64,000 nucleotides of DNA from Akkermansiaceae bacterium. Its GTDB lineage: Bacteria > Verrucomicrobiota > Verrucomicrobiia > Verrucomicrobiales > DEV007. Location of the stretch: assembly GCA_024233005.1 (NCBI GenBank), contig JACKQE010000003.1, positions 310,001 through 374,000 on the forward strand, in the 5' to 3' direction. The notes under the pieces are model-generated. The model was not told where the DNA came from. It ran no database searches and saw nothing but the letters and a program-made list of their open reading frames with translations. This document shows, piece after piece, positions 55,044 through 64,000 of this stretch. How positions within the stretch are numbered: the first letter of the stretch is position 1; each line of letters begins with the position of its first letter. The position numbers were made by a program, and so were the translations under genes.

Positions 55044-56498
55044 ATGCCTTATCAACGACGCGTCCTCATCACCCTGCTGGGAGTCGTCGGAGCGTCGTGT
55101 GGTATTCTCCTCCTACTAAGCCAACGCAGCGCCGGATCCATCGCTTTCCGGCTCATGCAGGACAAAGTCCTCGCGATCGCCGCCTCCACCGCGCCGCAGA
55201 TCGATGGAGAACAGCACGAACACATCCGCCAGCAGGAGGATGAAGCCGGTCCGGACTATGGGGCGATCCGACGTGTCCTGCGGGCCACCCACGATGCCAA
55301 CCAATCCTCCGCCCTGCCGGTGACATTTGTCTACACGCTCCGTCCATCAACTGGCGAGGGTTGGGAATACGTGGTCGATGCCGCCGAGGAAGGTCCCGAA
55401 AAATCGCATGTCGGGGACCCCGTGGAATTCCGCGAAGCCTCGGAACGCCCCCGGCTGGAGGAAGCCCGTGTCGATGACGCCTTCGCGGAGGATTCTTTCG
55501 GCACCTGGTTGAGCGCCTTTGCCCCCATCAAAAACCGCCAGGGACGGATTGTGGCCCTGGTCGGGGTGGATGTGGAAGCCCGGGCGGTGCTCGCACAACT
55601 TGGGCAGCTGCTCCATGGCGGTCTCATCGCGCTCGGCCTGGCCCTGCTCGTCGCGGCAGCGGCGTCGATCGTGCTGGCCAACCGGGTCACTGCTCCGCTC
55701 AAGGTGCTCCGCACCCACGTCGCCGCCATGGGAGAAGGGGACCTGACGACCCGGGTGCCCGTGACAACCCGCGATGAATTCGGCGACCTGGGATCGGAGA
55801 TCAACCGCATGGCCGCCGGATTGCAGGAGCGGGAAGCCCTCAAAGGCGCGCTCGTCCGCTACGTGTCCTCGCAGGCCACCGACGCGGTGGTCGAGGAGAA
55901 AGCCGAGAACGAGACTGGCGAGGAACGCCGCCGGGTCACCGTGCTGGTCGCCGACATTCGCCATTTCACCGCGCTTTCCCAAAGCCTCCCTCCCGACCGG
56001 GTGTTCGCTTTCCTGAATGAGTATTTCTCGACGTTCATCGACATCATCCTGCGACATCGGGGCACCCTGGATCGGTCCGTGGGAGACAGTGTGACCGCCC
56101 TTTTCGGAGCCCCCCTCGAGGATCAGGATCAGGAACGGCACGCCGTGGAGGCTTCACTCGCCATGCAGCGACGCCTGGCGGAGTTCCGGGAACGCTGGAC
56201 CCTGCCGGGAGACCTTCCCGTGGCTCTCGACATCGGCATTCACACCGGGGAAGCCCTGGTGGTGCGGGTCGGCCATGACCGGAGAATGGATTTCGCCTCG
56301 CTCGGAGAAACGGTCACAGTCGTCTCTCTCATCAAGAGCCTGCCCCAGACGGCCGGCGCCGGCATCGTGGTGTCGGAAACCACCGCCAAGGGACTGCGCA
56401 ACGCCTTGCCACTGGGCCGATTGGGTGAAGTCTCCGTGGCCGGCTCCGACCGGCCGCTCGCACTCTTCACGGTGGACATGCCCCTCCCGGGTGCGTGA
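55044..56498 (+). CDS. HAMP-class III cyclase-like membrane sensor, catalytic residues doubtful
   Basis: 484 residues from ATG 55044. Two membrane helices, near 8-25 and 190-215, flank a 165-residue periplasmic sensor. A HAMP domain (ANRVTAPLKVLRTHVAAMGEGDL) follows and then a class III nucleotide-cyclase domain from about 295. The first metal Asp is in VADIRHFTAL near 304, and the second in LDRSVGDSVTALFG near 343-356, where the usual substrate-specifying Lys is Arg. At 419-432 SLGETVTVVSLIKS replaces the usual GDTVNxAxRL, losing the catalytic Asn and Arg. It may be an inactive sensor domain or bind a partner. Confidence 0.85.
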   Translation: MPYQRRVLITLLGVVGASCGILLLLSQRSAGSIAFRLMQDKVLAIAASTAPQIDGEQHEHIRQQEDEAGPDYGAIRRVLRATHDANQSSALPVTFVYTLRPSTGEGWEYVVDAAEEGPEKSHVGDPVEFREASERPRLEEARVDDAFAEDSFGTWLSAFAPIKNRQGRIVALVGVDVEARAVLAQLGQLLHGGLIALGLALLVAAAASIVLANRVTAPLKVLRTHVAAMGEGDLTTRVPVTTRDEFGDLGSEINRMAAGLQEREALKGALVRYVSSQATDAVVEEKAENETGEERRRVTVLVADIRHFTALSQSLPPDRVFAFLNEYFSTFIDIILRHRGTLDRSVGDSVTALFGAPLEDQDQERHAVEASLAMQRRLAEFRERWTLPGDLPVALDIGIHTGEALVVRVGHDRRMDFASLGETVTVVSLIKSLPQTAGAGIVVSETTAKGLRNALPLGRLGEVSVAGSDRPLALFTVDMPLPGA

Positions 56499-56499
56499 C

Positions 56500-56562
56500 G
56501 CCCCGGGGTCTTTCCTTCACGAATCCAACTGGTGACCTGAGAATCCCGGAGAACCCCGGGGC
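56500..56562. terminator. Perfect inverted repeat between convergent genes
   Basis: GCCCCGGGGT (56500-56509) and ACCCCGGGGC (56553-56562) form a perfect 10-bp pair with a 43-base loop in the gap between the convergent cyclase-like and phosphofructokinase genes. No T run follows. It may act as a terminator in both directions. Confidence 0.35.
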
Positions 56563-56572
56563 CAAGGGCTGC

Positions 56573-57787
56573 TCAATGAGTCTCGAGCCGGGCGCCTTTC
56601 GGCTGGCCGATGGCTTCCAGCATTTCCGTGAACCAGGGCTCGTCGACATCGAAAGGCTTGCCGCCCTTGATCCGGGGGAAGGCGATGATGGACATGGCGC
56701 CGCCATTGTCCTCATCCAGACCGGCCACCCCGCTGATGCCATCGAGAGCGCCGCGCGCGGCGGCGGAACAGGAATGCTTGATGAGCTGGAGATCCCGGTG
56801 GTTCGGAGCCGCGGAACGGGCGAAGTAACCGCTTTTCTGCACCAGCACTTTCTCGGCCTTGAGCGCTCCTTTGAGGTGATTGGCGAACCACTTGCCGACG
56901 TCCATCTCATCAAGCCGGACATGGCCGAAGGCATCGCGCTTCACTTCTTCACCATTGGCTTCCTTGTCCCGCACAATGGTCTCGGTTCCGGCACCTTCGG
57001 CGAGGAAAATGTTCACGCTGTCGTGCGCGTCCATCTTTTTGAGGAGACGTTCGGTTTCGGATTCCATGTCGACATCCATCTCCGGAACCCAGACGGCATC
57101 GATGTCCCAGCGGACGTGATGCAGCAAGGCCTCGGGCAGCCAGTCATACTGGTGCAGGCTTTGGCGGTAATCATAAGCCGTGGCCGCGGTGAGCCAGCCG
57201 GAGTGACGCCCCATGACCTCGTGAATGATGAGCTGGCGGTAGCTGGTGGTGTTTTCGTTGGCGATGTTGCGGAAAAACCGCGCTCCCTGTTCGGCGGCGG
57301 TCCAGGCTCCGAGAGTCTGCTTGATCGGATAGACGTCGTTATCCACCGTTTTGGGCAGACCGACCACCGTCAGTTCATAACCGTGCTCGTGGAGATACTG
57401 CGCCAGATCGGCGGCGGTGGTGTTGGTATCGTCACCGCCAATGGTGTGCAGAATGCGAACGCCGTCTTTGACGAGCTGGTCGGCGGCGACCTTGAGAGGA
57501 TTCTGTCCCGGCTGGACCAGGCCCCGTTTTTCGCAATCCTTCACATTCGTCAACTTGACGCGGCTGTTGCCGATCGGGCTACCGCCGAAACGATAGAACA
57601 CTTCGCACTTTTCCCGCACCGATTTGGGGAACGTGTAGGAGGCTCCCAGCAGCAGCCCATGGTAGCCATTGAGATAACCGATCAGCTCCGCATCAGGCGC
57701 CAGAGTGTTGTATTCGTGGATCAATCCTCCGATGGAAGCGGAGAGACACGGGGCGATGCCACCGGCGGTGAGGAACGCGATTTTCAT
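56573..57787 (-). CDS. pfp: Pyrophosphate-dependent 6-phosphofructokinase
   Basis: 404 residues. The GGDDTN segment near 117 has Asp where ATP-using enzymes have Gly, a hallmark of the PPi type; PKTVDND near 145 is the active-site loop, and MGRHSGWL near 190 binds fructose 6-phosphate. The N-terminus AFLTAGGIAPCLSA differs from the classical GGDAPGMN form. Reversible glycolysis/gluconeogenesis in the cytoplasm. Divergent from a ROK kinase gene, with 178 bases between. Confidence 0.92.
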   Translation of the reverse strand: MKIAFLTAGGIAPCLSASIGGLIHEYNTLAPDAELIGYLNGYHGLLLGASYTFPKSVREKCEVFYRFGGSPIGNSRVKLTNVKDCEKRGLVQPGQNPLKVAADQLVKDGVRILHTIGGDDTNTTAADLAQYLHEHGYELTVVGLPKTVDNDVYPIKQTLGAWTAAEQGARFFRNIANENTTSYRQLIIHEVMGRHSGWLTAATAYDYRQSLHQYDWLPEALLHHVRWDIDAVWVPEMDVDMESETERLLKKMDAHDSVNIFLAEGAGTETIVRDKEANGEEVKRDAFGHVRLDEMDVGKWFANHLKGALKAEKVLVQKSGYFARSAAPNHRDLQLIKHSCSAAARGALDGISGVAGLDEDNGGAMSIIAFPRIKGGKPFDVDEPWFTEMLEAIGQPKGARLETH

Positions 57788-57965
57788 GGTAACTGGATGG
57801 AAGGATGCCAGGGGAGAATTTTGGGGCGACTGTGCCGCCGGGAGAGGGATTTGTCAAGGAGGGGGCCCGTCAGCGGACCACCTGCCGCTTTCTTGGCGAT
57901 TGACGAAAGGAGGCTTCGGCGCTACCCGGTCCCTCCCCGGAAAACGAGGGGGGATTTTTATCTAT

Positions 57966-58976
57966 ATGGCACGCTATTTCGCAGGATTGGATGTGGGAGG
58001 AACGACGGTGAAGTCGGTCCTGGTTGATGAAAAGGGAGAAGTCGCCGGATCGATGGTGGAGGTGCGCAGCCACGTCAAAGAGGGCTATGAAGCGACCTTT
58101 GCCCAACTGGAGAGCGCCCTAGACCAATTGCTTGCCCCATTAGGGGCGAGCCGTTCCGAGGTCCGGGGGATCGGCCTCGATGTGCCAGCTCCTTCCTCCC
58201 ATGGCGTCATCTGGGGACAGGCAAATCTGGCCAAAAATTGGGTGGGCTGCAACATCCGGGACCGGTTTTCGGAACGCATCGGAGTCCCGGTTCACATGAC
58301 GAATGATGGCAATGCCGCCGCCGTGGGCGAATATTCCCTTCGCCACAAGGGCGTTGGCGGACTGCTCTTTGTCGCGCCCGGCACCGGGCTCGGCGGAGGT
58401 TTCGTCCTCCCCGGAGGGGGACTCTACGAGGGTGCCAACGGATTGGCCCTCGAGGTCGGCCACATTTCCGTGCCCTTCCTCGAAGAAGACGGGGAACTGC
58501 CCACCTGCGCCTGCGGCTGGAAAGGCTGCGTCGAAGCGTGGGTGTCGCTAGTGGCGCTGCGCCGCCGCCTCCGTGTCGAGCTGGCCAAGTCAAAGTGGGA
58601 GGATCACGAATTGGCCCGGAGTGAATCCCCGGTGGAAGAGAAAGCCTTCCGCCTGCGCGAGTTCGCCGAAAAAGGGGATGCTCTGGCGACGGAAATCTTC
58701 CAACGGCAGGGTCACATTCTCGGGTATGCCCTGGCCGACTTGGTCCGTGTCTTCGACCCTGGCCTGGTTGTCATTGGGGGTGGTCTGGCAGAAACGGGGT
58801 TCCGCGACCGCTACCTTGACTGGGTTCGCGGCGGTTTCCAGGAGCGTGCCTGGCCCATGTATGTCCACAGCCCGATCGATCCGGAGAAGGCCACGACCCG
58901 ATTTGAATGGGCCGTCGGAGGTGATTCTGCGGCCGCGCTGGGCATGGCTTTCGTGGCGCGAGAGCTGTTTGGCTGA
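57966..58976 (+). CDS. ROK-family sugar kinase (glucokinase-like)
   Basis: 336 residues from ATG 57966. DVGGTTVKSVLVD at 9-21 is the ATP phosphate loop, TNDGNAAAVGE near 119 holds the catalytic Asp, LGGGFVLPGGG is the next phosphate site, and CACGWKGCVEAW near 180 is the zinc-binding ROK signature. Members phosphorylate glucose or other hexoses, or act as repressors; there is no HTH here, so a kinase is likely. Adjacent to the PPi-phosphofructokinase, which fits entry of glucose into glycolysis. Confidence 0.9.
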   Translation: MARYFAGLDVGGTTVKSVLVDEKGEVAGSMVEVRSHVKEGYEATFAQLESALDQLLAPLGASRSEVRGIGLDVPAPSSHGVIWGQANLAKNWVGCNIRDRFSERIGVPVHMTNDGNAAAVGEYSLRHKGVGGLLFVAPGTGLGGGFVLPGGGLYEGANGLALEVGHISVPFLEEDGELPTCACGWKGCVEAWVSLVALRRRLRVELAKSKWEDHELARSESPVEEKAFRLREFAEKGDALATEIFQRQGHILGYALADLVRVFDPGLVVIGGGLAETGFRDRYLDWVRGGFQERAWPMYVHSPIDPEKATTRFEWAVGGDSAAALGMAFVARELFG

Positions 58977-59261
58977 TTCTCGGATCGCAGTAGGGCGGAT
59001 GAATCCGAGAATCGCCCTTCTGCCTCCTTGCCAGGACGGAGCGCACTCAACATTGACTGGACCGGGACACGGCGGGAATGCGATGCTTTTGGATCCGAGG
59101 ATTGAGATCGGCCTGGTGGCACGGTGACGCAAGCGTTGCGGCGTCCGGCGTGCAGGGAGAGTCGGACCCACCGGGAGGGCTGATCGCTGCTTTTTTTGGC
59201 TCGCCAGAGAAGCCGCAACCCTCCATATTCGGTGGGTTGTCGATCCCAACCAGCCAAAACC

Positions 59262-60152
59262 ATGAACCGCAAAAAAGCCTCCGATTTCGATCCTGAAGTG
59301 CTGCAACTTTTCGACCGCTATGTCCATGGTCAATTGGATCGTCGCGGATTCCTGCAGCAGGTCGCCCGCCATGCCACGGGAGGATTGACCGCAGCGGCGA
59401 TTCTTGAAAGCCTCGCACCGAACTATGCCTGGGCCCGCCAAGTGGAGCCGGAGGATCCGCGCATCCGGACGTCTGTTGAGACCATCGATTCCCCGGGGGG
59501 CCACGGCCAGATCAAAGGACTCCTCGTCCGACCGGCAGCAGGAGGAAACCAATTTCCCGGAGTCCTCATCGTTCATGAAAACCGGGGACTGAACCCTTAC
59601 ATTGAGGATGTCGCCCGGCGTCTCGGCATCGCCGGATTCCTCGCCTTCGCCCCGGATGCGCTGACTTCCCTGGGAGGCTACCCGGGCAATGATGACGAAG
59701 GTCGTGCGATGCAGCAGAAGCTCAACCCGGACAAAATCACGGAAGATTTCATCGCCGCCGCCCGTTGGATTCACACCCATCCGGCGAGCGCCGGAAAAAC
59801 CGGCGTGGTGGGCTTCTGTTTCGGAGGGGGCATGGCCAACACCTTGGCGGTCCGCTTGCCGGAAATCATTGCCGCCGCCGTCCCCTTTTACGGGCGTCAA
59901 CCGGCGACGGAAGACGTGCCCAAGATCAAGGCCGCGTTGCTGATCCACAATGCCGGACTTGATCAACGCATCCTGGAAGGAGCCCCCGCCTATGAAACCG
60001 CGCTGAAAGCCGCCGGCGTCGCTTTCACCTCCCATGTCTATGCAGGGGTGAACCACGGCTTTCACAATGACACCACTCCGCGGTATGATGAAGCGGCGGC
60101 GACTTTGGCGTGGACCCGCACCATCGCCTTTTTCCAGACTACCCTGAGGTAG
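59262..60152 (+). CDS. Secreted dienelactone hydrolase-family protein
   Basis: 296 residues from ATG 59262. A twin-arginine-like leader is present (LDRRGFLQQVARHATGG, then alanines, cut near AWA). The DLH fold has the Glu in VHENRGL near 105, nucleophile GFCFGGGM with Cys near 188, and the His in VNHGFHN near 266; the acid Asp is probably in NAGLDQRI near 231. The full triad suggests activity on esters or lactones. Next gene is a lactonase-type propeller 57 bases on. Confidence 0.87.
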   Translation: MNRKKASDFDPEVLQLFDRYVHGQLDRRGFLQQVARHATGGLTAAAILESLAPNYAWARQVEPEDPRIRTSVETIDSPGGHGQIKGLLVRPAAGGNQFPGVLIVHENRGLNPYIEDVARRLGIAGFLAFAPDALTSLGGYPGNDDEGRAMQQKLNPDKITEDFIAAARWIHTHPASAGKTGVVGFCFGGGMANTLAVRLPEIIAAAVPFYGRQPATEDVPKIKAALLIHNAGLDQRILEGAPAYETALKAAGVAFTSHVYAGVNHGFHNDTTPRYDEAAATLAWTRTIAFFQTTLR

Positions 60153-60209
60153 ATACCCGGTCCTCAGGCAACCGAACGAACCTATCCCACCCCTCCGCCA
60201 TCTCTGCCC

Positions 60210-61487
60210 ATGCCTCCAACCGATCCTTCCCGCCGCCGCTTTTTGCGGGTTTCCTCCTCACTCGCCACGGGGTTCCCCTGGCTGACCTCCTCTTTGAAGG
60301 CCCAGACCACTCAATCCAATGGCCCGCTGCTGGCCTACGTGGGCACTTACAGTTCTCCGTTGCACGATGTGCGGCCGACCCAGGTGGATCTGCCCCCCGG
60401 CAATGGGCACGGCATCCATCTTTTCCAAGTGGACCGGGGGACTGGAGCCATGACCCCCAGCGGCATCCAGGAAATGGGGACCAGCCCGAGCTGTCTCGCG
60501 TTGAATGCGTCAGGGACGCACCTCTACTCCGGCAATGAAACAGACCGGATGGGAGAGGACGGTGCCGGATCGGTCAGCGCTTTCTCAATCGCCCCCGTGA
60601 CCGGTCAACTGACTCTGCTCAACACGGTCAGTTCAGGAGGGGCCGGCCCGGCCCATCTCAGTGTCCATCCTTCTGGAAAATTCGTCCTCGTGGCCAATTA
60701 TTTCGGAGGTTCTGTCGCGGTGCTGCCGATCCTGCCGGACGGGAGTCTGGGGAAGGCAACCGATCTCAAAAAGGACGTCGGAACGGTGGGCCCAACGCGG
60801 GCCACGAACGCCCCTCCGGGAAGTTTCGCCATCAGTGGTCACGACCAAGCCCATGCCCATATGATCGAGGCTGATCCCTCGGGACGGTTCGTGCTGCATT
60901 CCGATCTTGGGTTGGACCGGATTTATGTTTGGAAATTTGATGACCAGACCGGAGTCCTCTCCCCGAACGATCCGCCCATGGTCGCCCTTCCTCCGGGAGA
61001 TGGGCCCCGTCACTTTGCCTTCCACCCCCGGGGAAGGTGGCTCTATTCACTCCAGGAAGAGGGCTCCAACATCGTGCTCTTTGATTACGAAGGAGCCACC
61101 GGCAGGTTGAGTCCGCGGCAAACCATCTCCAGCCTCCCACCGGGGTTTGCCGGGAGCAACTTCTGCTCCGAGATCATGGTGTCCTCCGATGGCCGGTTTG
61201 TCTATGCGGGTAACCGCTTGCATGACAGCATCGCGGTGTTTGCGGTCGGTGACACAGGAACGCTGACCTTGGTCGGCGAGGAATGGACCAGGGGCGATTA
61301 TCCCCGCAGCTTCAGTTTCGATCCTTCGGGGACGTTCCTTTACTCCTGCAACCAGCGGGCGGACAACATCTCGGTCTTCCGCGTCGACCTGACCTCCGGA
61401 ATGCCGGTTTTCACAGGGCATTTCACTCCCGTGGGAAATCCCTCGATCATCGTCTTCCGTGATTTTGGCAGGCAGGGCCAGGCCTGA
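60210..61487 (+). CDS. Tat-exported lactonase-family beta-propeller
   Basis: 425 residues with a twin-arginine leader (SRRRFLRVSSSLATG). The body is the 7-bladed propeller of the 6-phosphogluconolactonase (YbhE/Pgl) family, with AYVGTY near 42, HLSVHPSGKFVLVANY, HAHMIEADPSGRFV and DGPRHFAFHPRGRWLYSL. Export suggests it acts on periplasmic lactones and not in the cytoplasmic pentose pathway. Its stop lies 8 bases from the end of the convergent CHAT gene. Confidence 0.87.
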   Translation: MPPTDPSRRRFLRVSSSLATGFPWLTSSLKAQTTQSNGPLLAYVGTYSSPLHDVRPTQVDLPPGNGHGIHLFQVDRGTGAMTPSGIQEMGTSPSCLALNASGTHLYSGNETDRMGEDGAGSVSAFSIAPVTGQLTLLNTVSSGGAGPAHLSVHPSGKFVLVANYFGGSVAVLPILPDGSLGKATDLKKDVGTVGPTRATNAPPGSFAISGHDQAHAHMIEADPSGRFVLHSDLGLDRIYVWKFDDQTGVLSPNDPPMVALPPGDGPRHFAFHPRGRWLYSLQEEGSNIVLFDYEGATGRLSPRQTISSLPPGFAGSNFCSEIMVSSDGRFVYAGNRLHDSIAVFAVGDTGTLTLVGEEWTRGDYPRSFSFDPSGTFLYSCNQRADNISVFRVDLTSGMPVFTGHFTPVGNPSIIVFRDFGRQGQA

Positions 61488-61495
61488 TTGCCACT

Positions 61496-64000
61496 TTAAG
61501 GAGGGACATCCATACTTGAGATAACAAAGCCACCCGCCTGGGCCATGGCACTCGCAAGCCCCCGGGTTTCGCTCCAGTCCTTGAGCAAGGCGGCTTGGGC
61601 CGATCGCAGGGCTTTCGGTGGGGACTCGCCTTGGAAAACTCCGGCGTAGAATCGTTTCATCAACTCGACGGTGGCACTGTCGTCCACCGGCCACAGTGAG
61701 GCTAGGCAATGACGGGCTCCCGCAGAATGAAGTGCCCGGGAGATTCCCAGCACCCCCTCACCTTTCTCCGTGGATCCCAGACCACTTTCACACGCGGACA
61801 AGGTCACCAAGGTGGTGTCCTGTAGAGGTAGTGCTGCCGCTCCCACCGCCGTGAGGAACCCATCCAAACGGGCGCCTCCCCTAGGATCAGAGTGCTGCCT
61901 CAGTTGTTGAACAGTAGCTTGTGCACCGGCGAGGGCGACAAAGCTACTGTAAAACGGAAGTTCCAAGGGCAGGCTGCGATCCTGGAGCACAGGAAGCACG
62001 CCACCATGGGTGGCCAAGTGCACGATGGCACAGCCTGCCGAATTGCGTGCCACCGCGGACTCGCTGGCATCCCGACCTTCCAGCAGGACAGTGGTCCAAC
62101 CCGCCTGACGTGCCGATGCGTCCACTTCCCGAACCTCCTCGGCAGTGCCGGGAAGAGCGCTGAATTCCATCCCTGCAGATGCATAGGAATGGGCGATGGT
62201 TGAGGTCACTTTCCGACCGCCCTGGCTTGGAGCAGACGATAGGAAATCCACGTCCCCGACCAAAAGCATTTTCTTGGGAAGCTGCGGAACCAACTCATTA
62301 GGTGGACGGATCAGCACCCTGGCGGAAGGAACTAGGCTGATGGTAGTGTGTTGAGCGAGAAATGTACCATCCGGGCCCTTCATTGCGGCAAAAGGTACGG
62401 ACTGCAGTTCACCATCAGGGCAGAGAAACCATCGGTTGATCCCAGGGGCAGCCTCCCAGAGGGGAGCAAGAATCTTCTCAAACAACTGCTGGTTGAATTT
62501 CACGACTCCGGAGTCGTCCGAATTAAGAATCGCTCCGCGAAAACCAGCAATGAGCTGGTCTATCTCCTCCTCCTCCCCGAGATCGAACCAGCGGATGCCG
62601 GGACTGGAAGTGGTGTAAAGCACCGCACCATAACGTCGATTCCCAGAGTAGTCGACCCGCCAAGGCTCCGACACGCAGAAGTCGACCAAGGCCGTACCCT
62701 CCGCCAAGGCTTGGCTCACCTTCCCGGGAGACACCCGAAGGGACTGCAGCAAATCCTCGGTGTTGATTCCAATGCGCTTGCGCAAATCACTCACCTTTTC
62801 TTCCAGTTCGCTGCGACGATTGTTCCTAATTCCTTGCGTGGCGGCGTCGGCACTCGTCGAGGCTTCTCTCAGCGCCTGCAGTTCGAACTCAACATTCCGT
62901 AATTCGTGAACAGCCGCAGCGTTGCCTTCTCTTTCCGCCTGAAGGCAGGCAGAGCGCTCGGCGAACACCGATTCAAGAACCGCTCCCTTGGTCAGCAGCA
63001 GGCATTCAGCAATCAAAAGTGGATCTTGGTGCCTCACCAACAGCCCCAATGGACTGCGATCTCGACTCCAGCCGATGCGCCGGGTCTCGCTGGAGAAGAG
63101 CATCATCGCGCCCATCTCTTCCCGGATCCGGTCGATAAGGCGCTTCATACAGTCCCCTTCGTTCGGGTGGCCGGTCTCAAGAGCCATCCATGCCGTGGCA
63201 TGCTCAATGTCACTCTGCAAGACCGGGTAGTTGGCGGTGCTCGGATTGCCGGTCGAGTGGAGGACTTCGTCAAAAAGTGTTGCAGCTTCCTTCTGGCGGC
63301 TTTGGGCCAGCAATCCTCGGATCAGCGGCACTGCTTTCCTCAAAGTCTCTGGGTGGGAGGCTCCGTCCACCAGCACCCCCATTGCATAGCCCTTTTTCAG
63401 GGCTTCAATCGCATCTGCGCGGCTCCCAGGACGATATTCCAACAAGGCTCTGCCCAAATTGGTCCAAGAAAGTGCCAATTCCGGGTGAGGTTTGTCCTTC
63501 AGGGATTCACGGCGGATATCCAACGCTTTTCGCAAATGCACCAAAGCCAGGTCGGGGTTCCCTGACATTTCCTCGAGTATGCCAAGGTTGTTGTAGGGAT
63601 AACCCCGCTTTTTGTCGACCCCGTTGTTAAAACGCAGAAGCATCATGTCCCTCGCCTGTTCATATGGTTTCCGAGCCGCCGCAAAGTCACCCATGTCCAG
63701 GTAGATTCCTCCCAACACAGATAATTCGCTGGTGACATTCGCATCCGGCCAAGCGCTCATGAAATCAAGAGCCTTGAGGCAATACTGCTCAGCTTCGGAC
63801 AATTTCCCCATCTCCAGATAAAGTCTCGCCAGATTGTTGTAAACCCCCTTCCGGTTGGTGATCACAGTCTGGCGCGTAATTTCAGCTTCCCATCGGGCAA
63901 TTTTGTCTAACTTCGCTGATGGCTCCTTCGGCAGAGGAGTCTTCTCAATGAGTGGAAGCAGAGCCCGAAGGGTCTCCTCTGCCGCCCCGTATTGACCGGC
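61496..64000 (-). CDS. TPR-CHAT domain protein, N-terminus outside window
   Basis: The frame stays open to the right edge, so the start lies beyond it. At least 830 residues are visible. The N-terminal part has TPR repeats (GVYNNLARLYLEMGKLSEAE, YNNLGILEEMSGNPDLALVHLRKAL), then a coiled-coil stretch, then a CHAT protease domain of the caspase-like (clan CD) type. The catalytic His lies in VHLATHGGVL and the Cys in LSACESGLGS. CHAT proteins cleave or bind partners in defence and cell-death pathways, but many are of unknown role. No partner is seen in the window. Confidence 0.88.
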   Translation of the reverse strand, partial: AGQYGAAEETLRALLPLIEKTPLPKEPSAKLDKIARWEAEITRQTVITNRKGVYNNLARLYLEMGKLSEAEQYCLKALDFMSAWPDANVTSELSVLGGIYLDMGDFAAARKPYEQARDMMLLRFNNGVDKKRGYPYNNLGILEEMSGNPDLALVHLRKALDIRRESLKDKPHPELALSWTNLGRALLEYRPGSRADAIEALKKGYAMGVLVDGASHPETLRKAVPLIRGLLAQSRQKEAATLFDEVLHSTGNPSTANYPVLQSDIEHATAWMALETGHPNEGDCMKRLIDRIREEMGAMMLFSSETRRIGWSRDRSPLGLLVRHQDPLLIAECLLLTKGAVLESVFAERSACLQAEREGNAAAVHELRNVEFELQALREASTSADAATQGIRNNRRSELEEKVSDLRKRIGINTEDLLQSLRVSPGKVSQALAEGTALVDFCVSEPWRVDYSGNRRYGAVLYTTSSPGIRWFDLGEEEEIDQLIAGFRGAILNSDDSGVVKFNQQLFEKILAPLWEAAPGINRWFLCPDGELQSVPFAAMKGPDGTFLAQHTTISLVPSARVLIRPPNELVPQLPKKMLLVGDVDFLSSAPSQGGRKVTSTIAHSYASAGMEFSALPGTAEEVREVDASARQAGWTTVLLEGRDASESAVARNSAGCAIVHLATHGGVLPVLQDRSLPLELPFYSSFVALAGAQATVQQLRQHSDPRGGARLDGFLTAVGAAALPLQDTTLVTLSACESGLGSTEKGEGVLGISRALHSAGARHCLASLWPVDDSATVELMKRFYAGVFQGESPPKALRSAQAALLKDWSETRGLASAMAQAGGFVISSMDVPP

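Noticed and set aside
56500..56562. The CCCCGGGG palindromes as a mobile-element end
   Set aside because: No transposase, target duplication or second copy is nearby. A hairpin between convergent genes is simpler.

Overview
The window looks like chromosomal DNA of a GC-rich Gram-negative bacterium of the Verrucomicrobiota (Planctomycetota is less likely). This rests on gene content, not on a marker gene: a DUF1501 protein with a twin-arginine signal, ThuA-like and Gfo/Idh/MocA proteins, SGNH hydrolases, a pyrophosphate-type phosphofructokinase, many small membrane hypotheticals, and mostly weak ribosome binding sites. No rRNA, tRNA or CRISPR array was found.

Layout. 1-13206 (minus) is one uninterrupted reading frame running off the left edge. 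It has a signal peptide and a two-partner-secretion (filamentous haemagglutinin N-terminal) domain, followed by about 60 copies of a module ending in YAQ(I/L)GHGG or a close variant. An AT-rich 1.2 kb upstream region and an SGNH hydrolase follow. 15997-19362 is an arginine operon (argB, argD, argF and a zinc-ribbon protein). It converges on hom-thrC (threonine). 22470-28619 carries an SGNH-alpha/beta hydrolase fusion, a sugar-type oxidoreductase, a membrane protein, a 1 kb stretch with a strong hairpin but no convincing gene, and a DUF1501 protein. 28754-33016 has a protein with EAEV repeats, an array of 19-bp GGTACC repeats, an eboA-eboB pair and an MFS transporter. 33343-38826 holds a beta-CASP nuclease-like protein, ahcY and metK, with a divergent ArsR-methyltransferase fusion that is a good candidate regulator of the methyl cycle.

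38974-45129 is an accessory island. A complete IS630-family element (39026-40174) sits in codon 18 of a large membrane-protein gene. The original 5' end can still be read on the far side of the element. Downstream is a BamA-like POTRA protein whose barrel breaks off early, then a degraded IS630 scrap.

45130-64000 is mostly housekeeping and cell-surface genes: a BNR-type protein, a DUF1003 protein, a DEAD-box helicase with a clear terminator, ThuA, a phosphohexomutase, an acyl-CoA dehydrogenase, a cyclase-like signalling protein that seems to have lost catalytic residues, PPi-phosphofructokinase, a ROK sugar kinase, a dienelactone hydrolase, a lactonase, and the C-terminal part of a TPR-CHAT protein running off the right edge.

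The most interesting items are the giant GHGG-repeat exoprotein, the IS630 insertion that gave a gene a new start, the truncated POTRA protein, the iteron-like array upstream of eboA, and the SAH-regulator-like fusion beside metK-ahcY.
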